Origin: Promicromonospora sp. AC04
Lineage (GTDB): Bacteria; Actinomycetota; Actinomycetes; Actinomycetales; Cellulomonadaceae
Assembly (NCBI RefSeq): GCF_003058225.1
Contig: NZ_QBUG01000010.1
Coordinates: forward strand, 62,001 to 126,000
Length of the DNA: 64,000 nt
Direction of reading: 5' to 3'
Positions 16,575 through 25,717 of this stretch are shown here, piece after piece; the first letter of the stretch is position 1; the number at the start of each line of letters is the position of its first letter. The notes under the pieces were generated by a model, which was not told where the DNA came from, made no database searches, and saw only the letters and a program-made list of their open reading frames with translations. A program made the translations under genes and the position numbers.

Positions 16575-17564
16575 TCACAGAGGCGTGATCGTGCCCCGGA
16601 AGTGGCGGGTGTCCTTGCCGGACCGCCAGCCGTCGTACACGAAGCCGGTCGCCGCGCGGTCCTCGCGCTGTGCCCCGCCCGCCCCGCCCGCGGCGGCGTC
16701 GGCCGCGTAGCGGATCGCCACGTCCACGGTGCTCGGCAGGAGGACCGGCTTGAGGAACTCGACGGTCCACTCGTAGGTCTCGCCGCGGAGTGCTGGTCCG
16801 ACCTCGGCCAGCGCGCGCGCCGCGCTGTACATCCCGTGCGCGATCGCCCGCGGGAAACCGAATGCCTTGGCACCGAGGTTCGACGTGTGGATCGGGTTCA
16901 GGTCGCCCGACACCGCGCCGTATGCCCGTCCGGTCCCGCTGCCGAGCTTCCAGCGCGCGGTCGGCAGGGGCGCCGTCCACTCCTCGCGCGGGGCCTCGGC
17001 GTCGGGCGCCGCCGCGCCGTCCGGCGCCGTGAAGCCCTTGGCGAGGTACGTCGAGACGCCCCGGTAGGCGAGGTCCCCGTCCACGAGGACCTCCGCGACC
17101 AGGTCCACCTGGACGCCGCGGCGGTGTGCGCGGGCGTCCTGGGCCCAGGCTCGCACCTCGATCGTCTCGCCCAGCCGCACCGGCCGGAGCACCCGGGCCA
17201 CGTTCCTCAGGTGCACGAGGCCGAGCAGCGGCAGCGGGAAGTCGCTGCGCACCATCACGGCCGTGGCCAGCGGGAACGCCAGCACGTGCAGGAACCCGGC
17301 CGGCAGCACCTCGGACGACGGCTCACCGACCAGGTCCTGATACGCCGCCAGGTGCGCCGCCTCGCCCGCGGTGTCCACGCCTGCGACGCGGTAGGTCACC
17401 TCGGGCAGCCGGACCGCACCCTTCGGGCGCTTGCCGGCGGACCCGGCGACGCCCTTCGTGAACAGCCCGCCCAGCTTCGGCAGCTGGGCCAGCTCGCTCA
17501 CGCCGTACGACGCCGGTGCGCCCGCCTCCGGCGCGTTCGTCACCTCGTCGGCGCTGCCCGTCAC
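16575..17564 (-). CDS. MaoC-family (3R)-hydroxyacyl-CoA/ACP dehydratase, HtdX-like
   Basis: 329 aa double hot-dog protein. The hydratase-2 motif is SGDLNPIHTS followed by AFGFPRAIAHGMYSAA (catalytic Asp and His). It would hydrate or dehydrate enoyl/3-hydroxyacyl thioesters. Its GTG start overlaps the stop of the upstream reductase (GTGA), so it is translationally coupled. The gene order thiolase, FabG4-like, MaoC matches the mycobacterial fadA2-fabG4-htdX set. A C-terminal Ala/Gly-rich insert makes it slightly longer than the mycobacterial protein. Confidence 0.88.
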   Translation of the reverse strand: MTGSADEVTNAPEAGAPASYGVSELAQLPKLGGLFTKGVAGSAGKRPKGAVRLPEVTYRVAGVDTAGEAAHLAAYQDLVGEPSSEVLPAGFLHVLAFPLATAVMVRSDFPLPLLGLVHLRNVARVLRPVRLGETIEVRAWAQDARAHRRGVQVDLVAEVLVDGDLAYRGVSTYLAKGFTAPDGAAAPDAEAPREEWTAPLPTARWKLGSGTGRAYGAVSGDLNPIHTSNLGAKAFGFPRAIAHGMYSAARALAEVGPALRGETYEWTVEFLKPVLLPSTVDVAIRYAADAAAGGAGGAQREDRAATGFVYDGWRSGKDTRHFRGTITPL

Positions 17565-18910
17565 TTGCCCACCATGGACTGACCGCAGACGCGCAGCACC
17601 TGGCCGTTCACGCCGCTCGCCACGGGCGACGAGAGGAACGCGATGGCCTCGGCGACGTCGATCGGCAGCCCGCCCTGCTGGAGCGACGGGACGACGTGGC
17701 GGGCCACGACCCGCGTGCCGACCGGGATTGACCTGGTCATCTCGGTCTCGATGAAGCCCGGCGCCACCGCGTTCGCGGTGCCGCCCAGCGCCGCCACGAG
17801 CGGCGCCGTTGCGGCCGTGTGGCCGATCACGCCGGACTTCGAGTACGCGTAGTTGGTCTGGCCCTTGTTACCCGCGATGCCCGACGTCGAGGCGAGCGAG
17901 ACGATGCGCAGCCCCTCGACCCCGGCGGCCAGCAGCTGCTCGTTGATGCGCAGCTGCGAGGCGAGGTTCACCGCGATGACGGCGTCCCACTGCGCGGGCT
18001 TCATGTTCGCGAGCAGCTTGTCGCGCAGGATCCCGGCGTTGTGCACCAGAATGTCGATCCCGCCCAGGTGCTTCGTCGCCTCCAGGATCTTGGTGCCGGC
18101 GTCGGGCGCCGTCACGTCGAGCTGCAGCGCGGTGCCCTTGATCTTGTTGGCGACGGCGGCCAGCGACTCGCCCGCCGCGGGCACGTCGACGACCAGGACC
18201 TTGGCGCCGTCGCGGGCCAGGGTGCCGGCGATCGCCGCGCCGATGCCGCGCGCGGAACCGGTGACGACGGCGACCTTGCCTGCCAGCGGCCGCGCCCAGT
18301 CGACGTCGGCCTGCGCGTCCGACGGGCCGACGGGCAGCACCTGGCCGTCGACGTACGCCGACTTGGCGGACAGGAAGAAGCGGAGCGTGCCGAGCGCGGA
18401 GGCCGAGTCGACGGCGGCCCCGCCGGTCAGCTGCACGCCGTTCGCCGTGGCGCCGCCCCGCAGCTCCTTGCCGACCGAGCGCGTGAAGCCCTCGAAGCCG
18501 GCCCGGGTCGCGGCGAGCGTCGGCGAGTCGCCGGCCTCGGGCGCCCGGGACACGACGACGACGCGGCCGTTGCCCGCGAGCTTGCGCAGCGTTCCGCCCA
18601 GGGCGAGCACCGCCTCCGAGACGGCCTCGGGCGACTCGGCTGCCGTGCCCACGAGCACGACGCCGCCCCAGCGGATGTCCGCGGAGTCGTCGCCCGAGCG
18701 GCGCACGTCGACGTCCCAGGCGACGAGGGCCTTGGCGAGCGCATCGGCGTCGCCGGCCGAGGCGTCGTCGGACACCACGAGCACCGGGCCCACCGTCAGC
18801 GGGGCGTCGGGGGCGTAGCGGCGCAGGATGGCCGGGCGGGGGAGGCCCAGCTGCTTCGAGAGCTTCTTGCCGAGTCCGCCGTTCACGAACTTGGTGTAGT
18901 TGTCAGCCAC
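17561..18910 (-). CDS. fabG: high-molecular-weight 3-oxoacyl reductase, FabG4-like
   Basis: 449 aa, close in length to mycobacterial FabG4, with a degenerate N-terminal Rossmann half (1-205) and an active C-terminal SDR half. NADH/NADPH motif GSARGIG, NAG motif HNAG, catalytic Ser in SLASTSG and Tyr-x3-Lys in NYAYSKSG. It interconverts 3-oxoacyl and 3-hydroxyacyl-CoA thioesters. It lies 28 nt after the thiolase gene and is coupled to the MaoC gene. Confidence 0.92.
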   Translation of the reverse strand: MADNYTKFVNGGLGKKLSKQLGLPRPAILRRYAPDAPLTVGPVLVVSDDASAGDADALAKALVAWDVDVRRSGDDSADIRWGGVVLVGTAAESPEAVSEAVLALGGTLRKLAGNGRVVVVSRAPEAGDSPTLAATRAGFEGFTRSVGKELRGGATANGVQLTGGAAVDSASALGTLRFFLSAKSAYVDGQVLPVGPSDAQADVDWARPLAGKVAVVTGSARGIGAAIAGTLARDGAKVLVVDVPAAGESLAAVANKIKGTALQLDVTAPDAGTKILEATKHLGGIDILVHNAGILRDKLLANMKPAQWDAVIAVNLASQLRINEQLLAAGVEGLRIVSLASTSGIAGNKGQTNYAYSKSGVIGHTAATAPLVAALGGTANAVAPGFIETEMTRSIPVGTRVVARHVVPSLQQGGLPIDVAEAIAFLSSPVASGVNGQVLRVCGQSMVGK

Positions 18911-18938
18911 GAAATTCCTTCCAGATCTGAGGTCGAGG

Positions 18939-20261
18939 TCAGGCGGACTCGACGAGGGCGACGGCGCCGAGGCCGCCGGCGGCGCAGACCGAGATCAGCG
19001 CACGCGCGGGCTGCCCGGTCTCGGCGGCCTTCGCGGCCACCAGCTTCGCGGCGGTCGCGATGATGCGGCCGCCGGTCGCGGCGAACGGGTGGCCCGCGGC
19101 GAGCGAGGAACCGTTCACGTTGAGCTTGCTGCGGTCGATCTTGCCGAACGCGCCGTCGAGACCGAGCTCGGTGCGGCAGTACTCCTCGTCCTCCCACGCG
19201 GCCAGGGTGGTCAGCACCGTGGAGGCGAAGGCCTCGTGGATCTCGAAGAAGTCGATGTCCTCCAGCGTGAGGCCGTGGCGGGCCAGCAGGCGGGGGACGG
19301 CGGCGGCCGGCGCCATGAGCAGGCCCTCGTGGCCGTGCACGAAGTCGACGGCCGCGGTCTCGGCGTCCACGAACTTCGCCAGGACCGGCAGGTCGCGCTC
19401 CTCGGCCCACTCGCGCGAGGCGAAGAGGACGGCGGAGGCGCCGTCGGTCAGCGGCGTGGAGTTGCCGGCGGTCATCGTGGCGGCGGTGTCGAGCGACGAG
19501 CCGAACGCCGGCTTGAGCTTCGCGAGCTTCTCGAGCGAGGTGTCGGGGCGCAGGTTGTCGTCGCGCGTGAGGCCCCTGAACGGCGTGACCAGGTCGTCGA
19601 AGAACCCGGACTCCCAGGCGCGGGCGAGGTTCTGGTGCGAGTTGAACGCGATCTCGTCCTGGGCCTCGCGGCTGATGCCCCACTTGGCGGTGGTGATGGC
19701 CTGGTGCTCGCCCATGGAGAGGTGGGTGCGCGGCTCGCCCGTGCTCGGGCTGACCGGGGCCAGGTCCTTGGGGCGGATCGCGGCCAGCGCCTTGAGCTTC
19801 GCGCCCGTCGTCTTGGCGTGGTTCGCGTCCAGGAGCGCGGCGCGCAGCCGGTCGCTGACGACGATCGGCGCGTCCGACACGGTGTCCGTGCCGCCGGCGA
19901 TCGCGGACTCGATCTGGCCCAGCTTGATCTTGTTGGTCACCGCGATGGCGGCCTCGAGGCCCGTGGCGCAGGCCTGCTGCACGTCATAGGCCGGCGTCGT
20001 GGGCGACAGGGAGGAGCCCAGCACGGACTCGCGGATCAGGTTGAAGTTCTTGCTGTGCTTGAGCACGGCGCCTCCGACGACCTCGCCGAGGCGCTCGCCC
20101 TGCAGGCCGAAGCGGGCGACGAGGCCCTCCAGCGCCGCGGTGAACATGTCCTGGTTGCTGGTCCGGACATACTTCTTGCCGGCGCGGGAGAACGGGATGC
20201 GGTTGCCGCCGATGATCACGGCTTCGCGCGTGGACGGGACGGGGGAGGGCGTAGTGGACAC
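18939..20261 (-). CDS. acetyl-CoA C-acyltransferase (thiolase), FadA2/FadI-like
   Basis: 440 aa thiolase. The nucleophile Cys lies in VQQACATGLEAA, the catalytic His in GHPFAATGGR and the second Cys in SVCAAGGLGAVA. It cleaves or condenses 3-oxoacyl-CoA. GTG 20261 is preceded by AGAAGGA; earlier in-frame codons would run into the promoter region and are unlikely. It is the first gene of the three-gene fatty-acid operon and is divergent from a TetR gene. Confidence 0.92.
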   Translation of the reverse strand: MSTTPSPVPSTREAVIIGGNRIPFSRAGKKYVRTSNQDMFTAALEGLVARFGLQGERLGEVVGGAVLKHSKNFNLIRESVLGSSLSPTTPAYDVQQACATGLEAAIAVTNKIKLGQIESAIAGGTDTVSDAPIVVSDRLRAALLDANHAKTTGAKLKALAAIRPKDLAPVSPSTGEPRTHLSMGEHQAITTAKWGISREAQDEIAFNSHQNLARAWESGFFDDLVTPFRGLTRDDNLRPDTSLEKLAKLKPAFGSSLDTAATMTAGNSTPLTDGASAVLFASREWAEERDLPVLAKFVDAETAAVDFVHGHEGLLMAPAAAVPRLLARHGLTLEDIDFFEIHEAFASTVLTTLAAWEDEEYCRTELGLDGAFGKIDRSKLNVNGSSLAAGHPFAATGGRIIATAAKLVAAKAAETGQPARALISVCAAGGLGAVALVESA

Positions 20262-20389
20262 GGCGCTGTTCCTTCTCACTTCATCGTCGGGCAGATGGCC
20301 TCGCTGGTCGAGCTCGTCGAGGCCGATGAGGGCGGCGACCCGGATCGCCCCGGGGTGGTGCCCAGGACTCACAGTACCTGATACTCTCA

Positions 20390-20401
20390 GTCTCGTGAGA
20401 C
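20390..20401. promoter_or_regulatory. candidate TetR operator in the divergent fad control region
   Basis: GTCTCGTGAGAC is a perfect 12-bp palindrome 44 nt before the TetR start and 129 nt before the thiolase start. TACCTGATACTCTCAG alongside offers TANNNT-like -10 boxes. A fatty-acid-responsive TetR protein binding here could control both directions. This is inferred from position and symmetry. Confidence 0.45.
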
Positions 20402-20444
20402 GAATCACAAGACCTCTAACGAGTCAAGGTGGGGAGGCGGACCG

Positions 20445-21185
20445 ATGAGCATCGGAGTCGACGGTCGTTCGACCCGCTGGGACGACCACCGCACGGCCCG
20501 TCGGGCAGAGCTCGTCCGCGCCGCGCGCAAGGCCGTGCACCGCCTCGGACCTGCGGTCTCGATGGACGAGATCGCCGCCGCCGCGGGAACCTCCAAGTCA
20601 ATCGTCTACCGGTACTTCGACGACAAGGCGGGCCTGCGGCTCGCCGTCGCCGAGACCGTGGTGATGCAGATGCACGACGCGCTCCGCGCCGCCGCGCAGC
20701 AGGCGGACAACCCCGAGATGGCGCTGCGCGAGATGGTACGGGTCTACCTCGAGATGATCGAGAGCTCGCCCAACGTCTACTGGTTCGTCACCCGGACCGC
20801 GATCGGCGGCAACGAGCCCGCGCCCGTCGAGAGCGGCCGCCGCGGCCGCCGCGCCCCGGCCCCGGCCCCCGCCGCCGACGACGCCGGCGCCGGCTCGCCC
20901 GCGGACCTGCACCCGCTGGGCGCCTACCTCGACTCGGTGATCGAGCTCGTCGCCGAGCCGTTCGCGCGGGCCACCGACGTCCCGCACGCCGATGCCGCGG
21001 CCTGGGCCGCTGGCGCCGTCGGCTTCGTACGCGGCTCCGGTGAGTGGTGGCTCGGCCACCGCAGCATCGAGACCAAGCCTCTGACCCGCGAAGAGCTGAC
21101 CGAACGCGTGACGCTCTGGCTCTGGACCGGCCCCGTGGGCGTGCTGCACCACGACCGGCCCGGCGCCGCACCCGCAACTGCCTGA
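20445..21185 (+). CDS. TetR-family regulator of the fatty-acid genes
   Basis: 246 aa. N-terminal TetR helix-turn-helix (about 20-65: SMDEIAAAAGTSKSIVYRYFDDKAGL). The ligand domain is interrupted by a disordered Ala/Pro/Arg-rich insert (about 125-155, GRRGRRAPAPAPAAD). Start ATG 20445 follows GGGGAGG. It is divergent from the thiolase operon and 59 nt upstream of the acyl-CoA dehydrogenase gene, so acyl-CoA sensing for beta-oxidation control is the natural inference. Confidence 0.88.
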   Translation: MSIGVDGRSTRWDDHRTARRAELVRAARKAVHRLGPAVSMDEIAAAAGTSKSIVYRYFDDKAGLRLAVAETVVMQMHDALRAAAQQADNPEMALREMVRVYLEMIESSPNVYWFVTRTAIGGNEPAPVESGRRGRRAPAPAPAADDAGAGSPADLHPLGAYLDSVIELVAEPFARATDVPHADAAAWAAGAVGFVRGSGEWWLGHRSIETKPLTREELTERVTLWLWTGPVGVLHHDRPGAAPATA

Positions 21186-21244
21186 CCCGACCCACCCTCC
21201 CGACACTCAGACCTGGCCCTCCGGCCGAACACCGAGGAGAACCG

Positions 21245-23359
21245 ATGACGACCACCTCCGAGCCCGTGACCACAGCGCCGGCCCCTCAGGCCGCGGCGCC
21301 CAAGCCCGAGGCGACCCGTCCGTCGTCGGGCACCCGCGTGGACGTGCCCGCCCTGCAGCACATGCTGCTCGGCCGCTGGCCCGAGGTGCGGTCCGAGGCG
21401 CGTCGCCTGATGGCGGAGCACCCCGAGCTCTGGAAGAAGGAGGGGATCACCAAGGAGGAGCACCGGGAGATCGCCCTGGGTCAGCTCAAGGCGCTGGTGC
21501 CCTACGGGCAGGTGCTGCGGGCCTTCCCCGAGCGCCTCGGGGGCCGCGACCAGGCGGGCGCCAACCTCGTGAGCTTCGAGGAGCTCGTGACCGCCGACCC
21601 CTCGCTGCAGATCAAGGCGGGCGTGCAGTGGGGCCTGTTCGCCGCGGCGATCCTGCACCTCGGCACCGAGGAGCAGCAGGACCGGCTGCTCCCCGGCGCG
21701 ATGGACATGACCGTTCCCGGCGCGTTCGCGATGACCGAGACGGGCCACGGCTCCGACGTCGCCTCCATCGGCACCACCGCGACGTACGACCCGGAGACCG
21801 AGGAGTTCGTCATCAACACCCCGTTCCGCGGGGCGTGGAAGCAGTACCTCGGCAACGCGGCGAAGGACGGCGTGGCGGCGACGGTGTTCGCCCAGCTCAT
21901 CACCAACGGCGTCGACCACGGCGTGCACTGCTTCTACGTGCCGATCCGCGACCCGCGGACGCTGGAGTTCCTGCCCGGCGTCGGCGGCGAGGACGACGGC
22001 CAGAAGGGTGGCCTCAACGGCATCGACAACGGCAAGCTGCACTTCACGAACGTGCGCGTGCCGCGCCGCGACCTGCTCGCCCGCTACGGCCAGGTGGCCG
22101 CGGACGGCTCCTACACCTCCTCGATCGACAGCCCCGGCCGCCGCTTCTTCACCATGCTCGGCGCCCTGGTGCAGGGCCGCGTGTCTCTCGACGGCGCGGC
22201 GATCACCGCGGCGAAGGTCGGCCTCGCGATCGCCACGAAGTACGCCGACCAGCGTCGCCAGTTCTCGCCGTCGGCCGGTGCCGACGAGCTGACGCTGCTC
22301 GACTACGCGACGCACCGTCGCCGGCTCTTCCCCCGTATCGCCGAGGCGTACGCGATGCACTTCGCGCACGACGAGCTGCTGGACCTGTTCGACGACGTGT
22401 TCTCGGGCCGCGAGGACACCCCCGCCAAGCGCGAGGACCTGGAGACGACGGCGGCGGCGCTCAAGGCGACCTCCACCTGGTACTCCCTCGACACCCTGCA
22501 GGAGTGCCGCGAGGCTTGCGGCGGCGCCGGCTTCCTCTCCGAGAACCGCTTCACGAGCCTGCGCGCGGACCTCGACATCTATGCCACCTTCGAGGGCGAC
22601 AACCACGTGCTGCTGCAGCTCGCGGCCAAGCGCCTCGTGGGTGACCACGGCAAGAAGATGGCGAAGGCGGCCAAGTCTCCGGCTGGCCTGGCGGGCATCG
22701 TGGCCGGGCAGGCCAAGGACGCGGTGCTGCACAAGCTCCCGCTGCGGAAGCTCGGCCAGTCGGTGGCCGACGGCGGCGGCGCGCGCGCCGCGGGTCGCCT
22801 GCTCGACGCCGACGTGCAGCGCGGGCTGATCGCCGGCCGCTACGAGGGCATGGTCGCTGCCACCGCGATGGGCATGCGCCCGGCGCTCAAGGCCGACTCG
22901 ATCAGGGCACAGGAGATCTTCGACGACAACCAGGTGCGCCTGCTCGGGTCCGCGGCCGCATGGGCCGAGCTCGTCCGCTGGGACGCGTTCACGAAGGCCA
23001 TCAACACGGTGTCCGACGCTGGCACCCGCAAGGTGCTCACCCTGCTTCGCGACATCTACGGCCTCACCACCATCGAGCGCCACCTCGACTGGCACCTGAC
23101 CAACGGCCGCCTCTCGACCGGGCGCGCGAAGGCCGTGACGGCGACGATCGACCGGCTGCTCAAGGCGCTCCGCCCGCACGTGCTCGACGTCATCGACGGC
23201 TGGGGCTTCTCGCAGGAGCACCTGCGCGCCCCGATCGCCGACGGCTCCGAGAAGGTGCGCCAGGACGAGGCGCGCGCCTACTACCGGGAGCTGCGCGCGA
23301 GCGGCACGGCGCCGATCAGCGAGAAGGAGCTGCGCAAGCGGCAGGCGAAGCCCGCCTGA
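21245..23359 (+). CDS. acyl-CoA dehydrogenase/oxidase (ACOX-like)
   Basis: 704 aa, longer than ordinary acyl-CoA dehydrogenases (about 380-600 aa) and closer to acyl-CoA oxidases. FAD/acyl motifs include AFAMTETGHGSDVASIGT, FHFTNVRVPR-type LHFTNVRVPRRDLL, CGGAGFLSENR and TFEGDNHVLL, whose Glu is the likely catalytic base. It oxidises acyl-CoA to enoyl-CoA, the first step before the MaoC hydratase, FabG4-like reductase and thiolase encoded divergently. ATG 21245 follows GAGGAGA. Oxygen or ETF as electron acceptor cannot be told from sequence. Confidence 0.9.
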   Translation: MTTTSEPVTTAPAPQAAAPKPEATRPSSGTRVDVPALQHMLLGRWPEVRSEARRLMAEHPELWKKEGITKEEHREIALGQLKALVPYGQVLRAFPERLGGRDQAGANLVSFEELVTADPSLQIKAGVQWGLFAAAILHLGTEEQQDRLLPGAMDMTVPGAFAMTETGHGSDVASIGTTATYDPETEEFVINTPFRGAWKQYLGNAAKDGVAATVFAQLITNGVDHGVHCFYVPIRDPRTLEFLPGVGGEDDGQKGGLNGIDNGKLHFTNVRVPRRDLLARYGQVAADGSYTSSIDSPGRRFFTMLGALVQGRVSLDGAAITAAKVGLAIATKYADQRRQFSPSAGADELTLLDYATHRRRLFPRIAEAYAMHFAHDELLDLFDDVFSGREDTPAKREDLETTAAALKATSTWYSLDTLQECREACGGAGFLSENRFTSLRADLDIYATFEGDNHVLLQLAAKRLVGDHGKKMAKAAKSPAGLAGIVAGQAKDAVLHKLPLRKLGQSVADGGGARAAGRLLDADVQRGLIAGRYEGMVAATAMGMRPALKADSIRAQEIFDDNQVRLLGSAAAWAELVRWDAFTKAINTVSDAGTRKVLTLLRDIYGLTTIERHLDWHLTNGRLSTGRAKAVTATIDRLLKALRPHVLDVIDGWGFSQEHLRAPIADGSEKVRQDEARAYYRELRASGTAPISEKELRKRQAKPA

Positions 23360-23363
23360 TCCA

Positions 23364-23445
23364 CGCGAAGAACCGCAGCGAGAGAGAACCGCAGAACCTG
23401 GGCTGTCCAGGCTGCGGTTCTCTCTCGCTGCGGTTCTACTTCGCG
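23364..23445. terminator. long inverted repeat terminator at a convergent junction
   Basis: Perfect 26-bp arms (23369-23394 and 23412-23437) extend by seven more pairs (CGCGAAG at 23364 and CTTCGCG at 23439) across a small bulge. The loop is 17 nt. Each arm contains two GAACCGCAG/GAGAACCGCAG copies. It separates the acyl-CoA dehydrogenase gene from the convergent small membrane-protein gene. Confidence 0.75.
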
Positions 23446-23458
23446 GTGATGAGGGTGG

Positions 23459-23779
23459 TCACGCGGCGTCCGGCACCGCGGCGACGGCCGGGACGGGGAG
23501 CTGCTGCACCGGAGCCGGGGCGGCCGGCTCGGTCGCGGGCTCCTCTTCCTCTTCCTCCTCGTCGTCGACGGGGCGCGCGAGCGGCCCGCCAAGGGTGACC
23601 GGGGCGCGCAGCAGCGCTGGATCCGGTTCGGGTGTTGCTCGTACCGCAGCAAAAGTGCCCGCCAGCCCGAGGAGGGCGGCGAGCACCGCGAGCGGTACGA
23701 GCTGATATGCGAGCGTGATTCCTAGCAAAGCGCCGCCGCCCACGGCGGCGATCGATCCGAGGACGATTACACGGGCCAT
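23459..23779 (-). CDS. small membrane protein with acidic C-terminal tail
   Basis: 106 aa. Two hydrophobic segments (VIVLGSIAAVGGGALLGITLAY and LVPLAVLAALLGLAGTFAAV, about 3-50) are followed by an acidic run of seven Glu (DDEEEEEEE) and a Pro/Ala/Val-rich tail. The ATG at 23779 has a GGGAGG site 6 nt upstream; a longer reading has no support. The function is unknown. Confidence 0.7.
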   Translation of the reverse strand: MARVIVLGSIAAVGGGALLGITLAYQLVPLAVLAALLGLAGTFAAVRATPEPDPALLRAPVTLGGPLARPVDDEEEEEEEPATEPAAPAPVQQLPVPAVAAVPDAA

Positions 23780-24046
23780 CTGGAGCCTCCCTGCCAAGGT
23801 GTCTCCGAGGAGAAATTGCCTGACCCCAGGGGGGAACTCTTGTGGTGCCGGGCCCCCGCAGATGCCGCTCGGGCGTCTGGGAGCGCACGAAGGCATGGGC
23901 TGGAGTCCAGCTGAGCTGGGGCTCATCAGAATTTTTTGGCGAGCCTGCCTCGCCGTCGTTCCAGCAAACCTCAACCGGCGCGGCTCCGCACCTCGAATCA
24001 CACCGGTCCTGGTCACGACTGGGTCACGACCTGGGCTGGCCGGCAC

Positions 24047-24934
24047 TCACACCGGGTTGCAGTGCGCGGTGGCGGTGAGGATCAGCCCGACGTCGGGCCG
24101 CCAGGGCTCGAGGTTCCACGTGGTCTTGTCGGGCGCGCCCACCGCGTGGCACACGAGCTGGTGCTCCATGGTGGTGCTGTCCGCCTCGGGCTGGGCGGCC
24201 ACGAGCTGGGTGCGGATCAGGTCGAGCCCGGCCTCGCCCGCGCGCCTGGCCCAGTCCGTCGGGTCGACGGCGAGCGACCGTCCGCCCTCGTTCTCGCCCC
24301 AGGTGGCGCTCTCGATCGCCTGCGTGCCCACCACGAACGTGACGCGTAGCGGCTCGGTGCCGGCGGTGCCGGCGTCGGGCGCTGTTCCGGCGGACCCGTC
24401 GTCGACCTCCAGCCGGGCGTGGGTCGCGTCCGTGTCGGTGACCTCGATGCGCGGCACGTCGTCCCCGGTGCCCGACGGCGGCGTCGGCGGGCTGACTGCG
24501 GCGACCGGCGTGCCGTTGCCGTCGAGCACGGTGATGCTGCCGTCGGAGTCGACGTCGAGCGCGCCGGGCGAGGCGAGGGCGAGGCGGGCGGAGCGGCCGG
24601 GGGCGAGGCTGAGGGTGACGGTCCGCGTGCCCGGCCCGTGGGCGTCGGCCTGCACGACGGCGGCCTGCTGCGATCCGACACGAAGGACGACGTCGTCGAC
24701 GGTGACCGCGCTGGTGTGCAGCCTCGGCGCGGCGTCGTCCTGCCCTGGTGTCAGTGTCGAGTGTGATGCTGTGGACGTCGGCTCCCCGGCCCGGTCCGAT
24801 CCGGCCGCGCGCTCGGTCAGGCCGCAGCTGCTCAGGGCAAGGATCGTGGCCAGTGCGGCGCACGCGGCGAGGGGCGACGTAACGGCTCGGCGGATCGGCA
24901 CAGGCCCATTGTGCGGGTAGCGGGCGACCGGCAC
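24047..24934 (-). CDS. lipoprotein with C-terminal DUF2599 domain
   Basis: 295 aa. Signal sequence with lipobox LALSSCGL (Cys37), a Thr/Ser/Pro-rich linker, a beta-rich middle region, and a C-terminal DUF2599 (about 245-295) with MEHQLVCHAV, WNLEPWRP and AHCNP, where two Cys could form a disulfide. It should be anchored outside the membrane. GTG 24904 is an alternative start that still keeps the signal peptide. The function of DUF2599 is unknown. Confidence 0.8.
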   Translation of the reverse strand: MPVARYPHNGPVPIRRAVTSPLAACAALATILALSSCGLTERAAGSDRAGEPTSTASHSTLTPGQDDAAPRLHTSAVTVDDVVLRVGSQQAAVVQADAHGPGTRTVTLSLAPGRSARLALASPGALDVDSDGSITVLDGNGTPVAAVSPPTPPSGTGDDVPRIEVTDTDATHARLEVDDGSAGTAPDAGTAGTEPLRVTFVVGTQAIESATWGENEGGRSLAVDPTDWARRAGEAGLDLIRTQLVAAQPEADSTTMEHQLVCHAVGAPDKTTWNLEPWRPDVGLILTATAHCNPV

Positions 24935-24985
24935 AGGTTGGCGTGCCGGGTGGCGCGCGTCGGCGTCACCCCCTATGGTTAGAAC

Positions 24986-25717
24986 ATGCGTTCGAACAAG
25001 GTGCTGGTGACCCGGGTTCCGGCCAACGTGCCGGGCCAGTCTCCGCGCGGTGCAGCTGCGCCGCGCGAGTCGGGGTTCGTGAGCCGTTTCGCGAACCTCA
25101 CGGAGGCGGTCGACGCTGTGGCGGCGGTCGACTCCCTGCTTGCCTCGCTCGCGGCTTCACGTGCCGTGCTCATGGAATCGGTCCGGGAGTGGGTGGCCGA
25201 TCAGCCCGAGCGGTTCGACGCCCCCGAGGTCGAGGCGGACGACCCGGCAGGGCTGGCGCCAGAGCTCGTCGAGCAGCTTGCTAGGGCGTTGCGGGTGCCG
25301 GAGGGCTCGGTCGTCGCCTTCATCGAGGAGTCCCGGGCGCTGGTGCACGAGCACCCGCGTACGCTCGCTGCGCTGCGCGGCGGGCACATCACGCACGCGC
25401 ACGCGCAGACGATCATCGGCTACACGGACGGGCTGCGCCGGGGGAACCGGGTGGCGCTGGAGACTCGCCTGCTCAAGCAGGCACGCAGCACGACGCCCGG
25501 TGAGCTGAGCCTCGTCGCGCGGGCCGAGCGCGAGCGCCGGCTACGTCCGGAACGGAGGGCGGAGCCGCGGACCGCGCCCCGGAGTGCGCCGCAGGTCGAA
25601 GCGCCGTCGGAGCGCCGGGCCGGGCGGTCTGCGGGAGGGCTGGCCGGGCGCCAGGCCGCGGCCAGGTCCAGGCGTCAGCGGATCAGCGCTTTCCCCACAG
25701 GTCGTCCCACGCCGTGA
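24986..25717 (+). pseudogene. truncated DUF222 (13E12-type) HNH endonuclease
   Basis: The N-terminal part of a DUF222 protein is recognisable (VDAVAAVDSLLASLAASR, HPRTLAALRGGHITHAHAQTI, RGNRVALETRLLKQA). Such proteins normally run 400-550 aa and end in an HNH nuclease domain. Here the frame turns into Arg/Ala-rich sequence after about residue 175 and stops at 243 aa with no HNH motif. It also overlaps the 3' end of the opposing gene by 35 nt. It reads as a remnant of an actinobacterial REP13E12-like multi-copy element. Confidence 0.75.

Noticed and set aside
20280-20330. CTGGTCGAGCTCGTCGAGGC as a full copy of the 42721 terminator
   Set aside because: Only one arm is present, so it cannot form the stem; noted as a half copy.
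23780-24046. TTTTTT at about 23932 with a nearby GGCGAG/CTCGCC hairpin as a terminator
   Set aside because: The T-run precedes the hairpin on the plus strand and becomes an A-run after it on the minus strand, so it is wrong for either direction.
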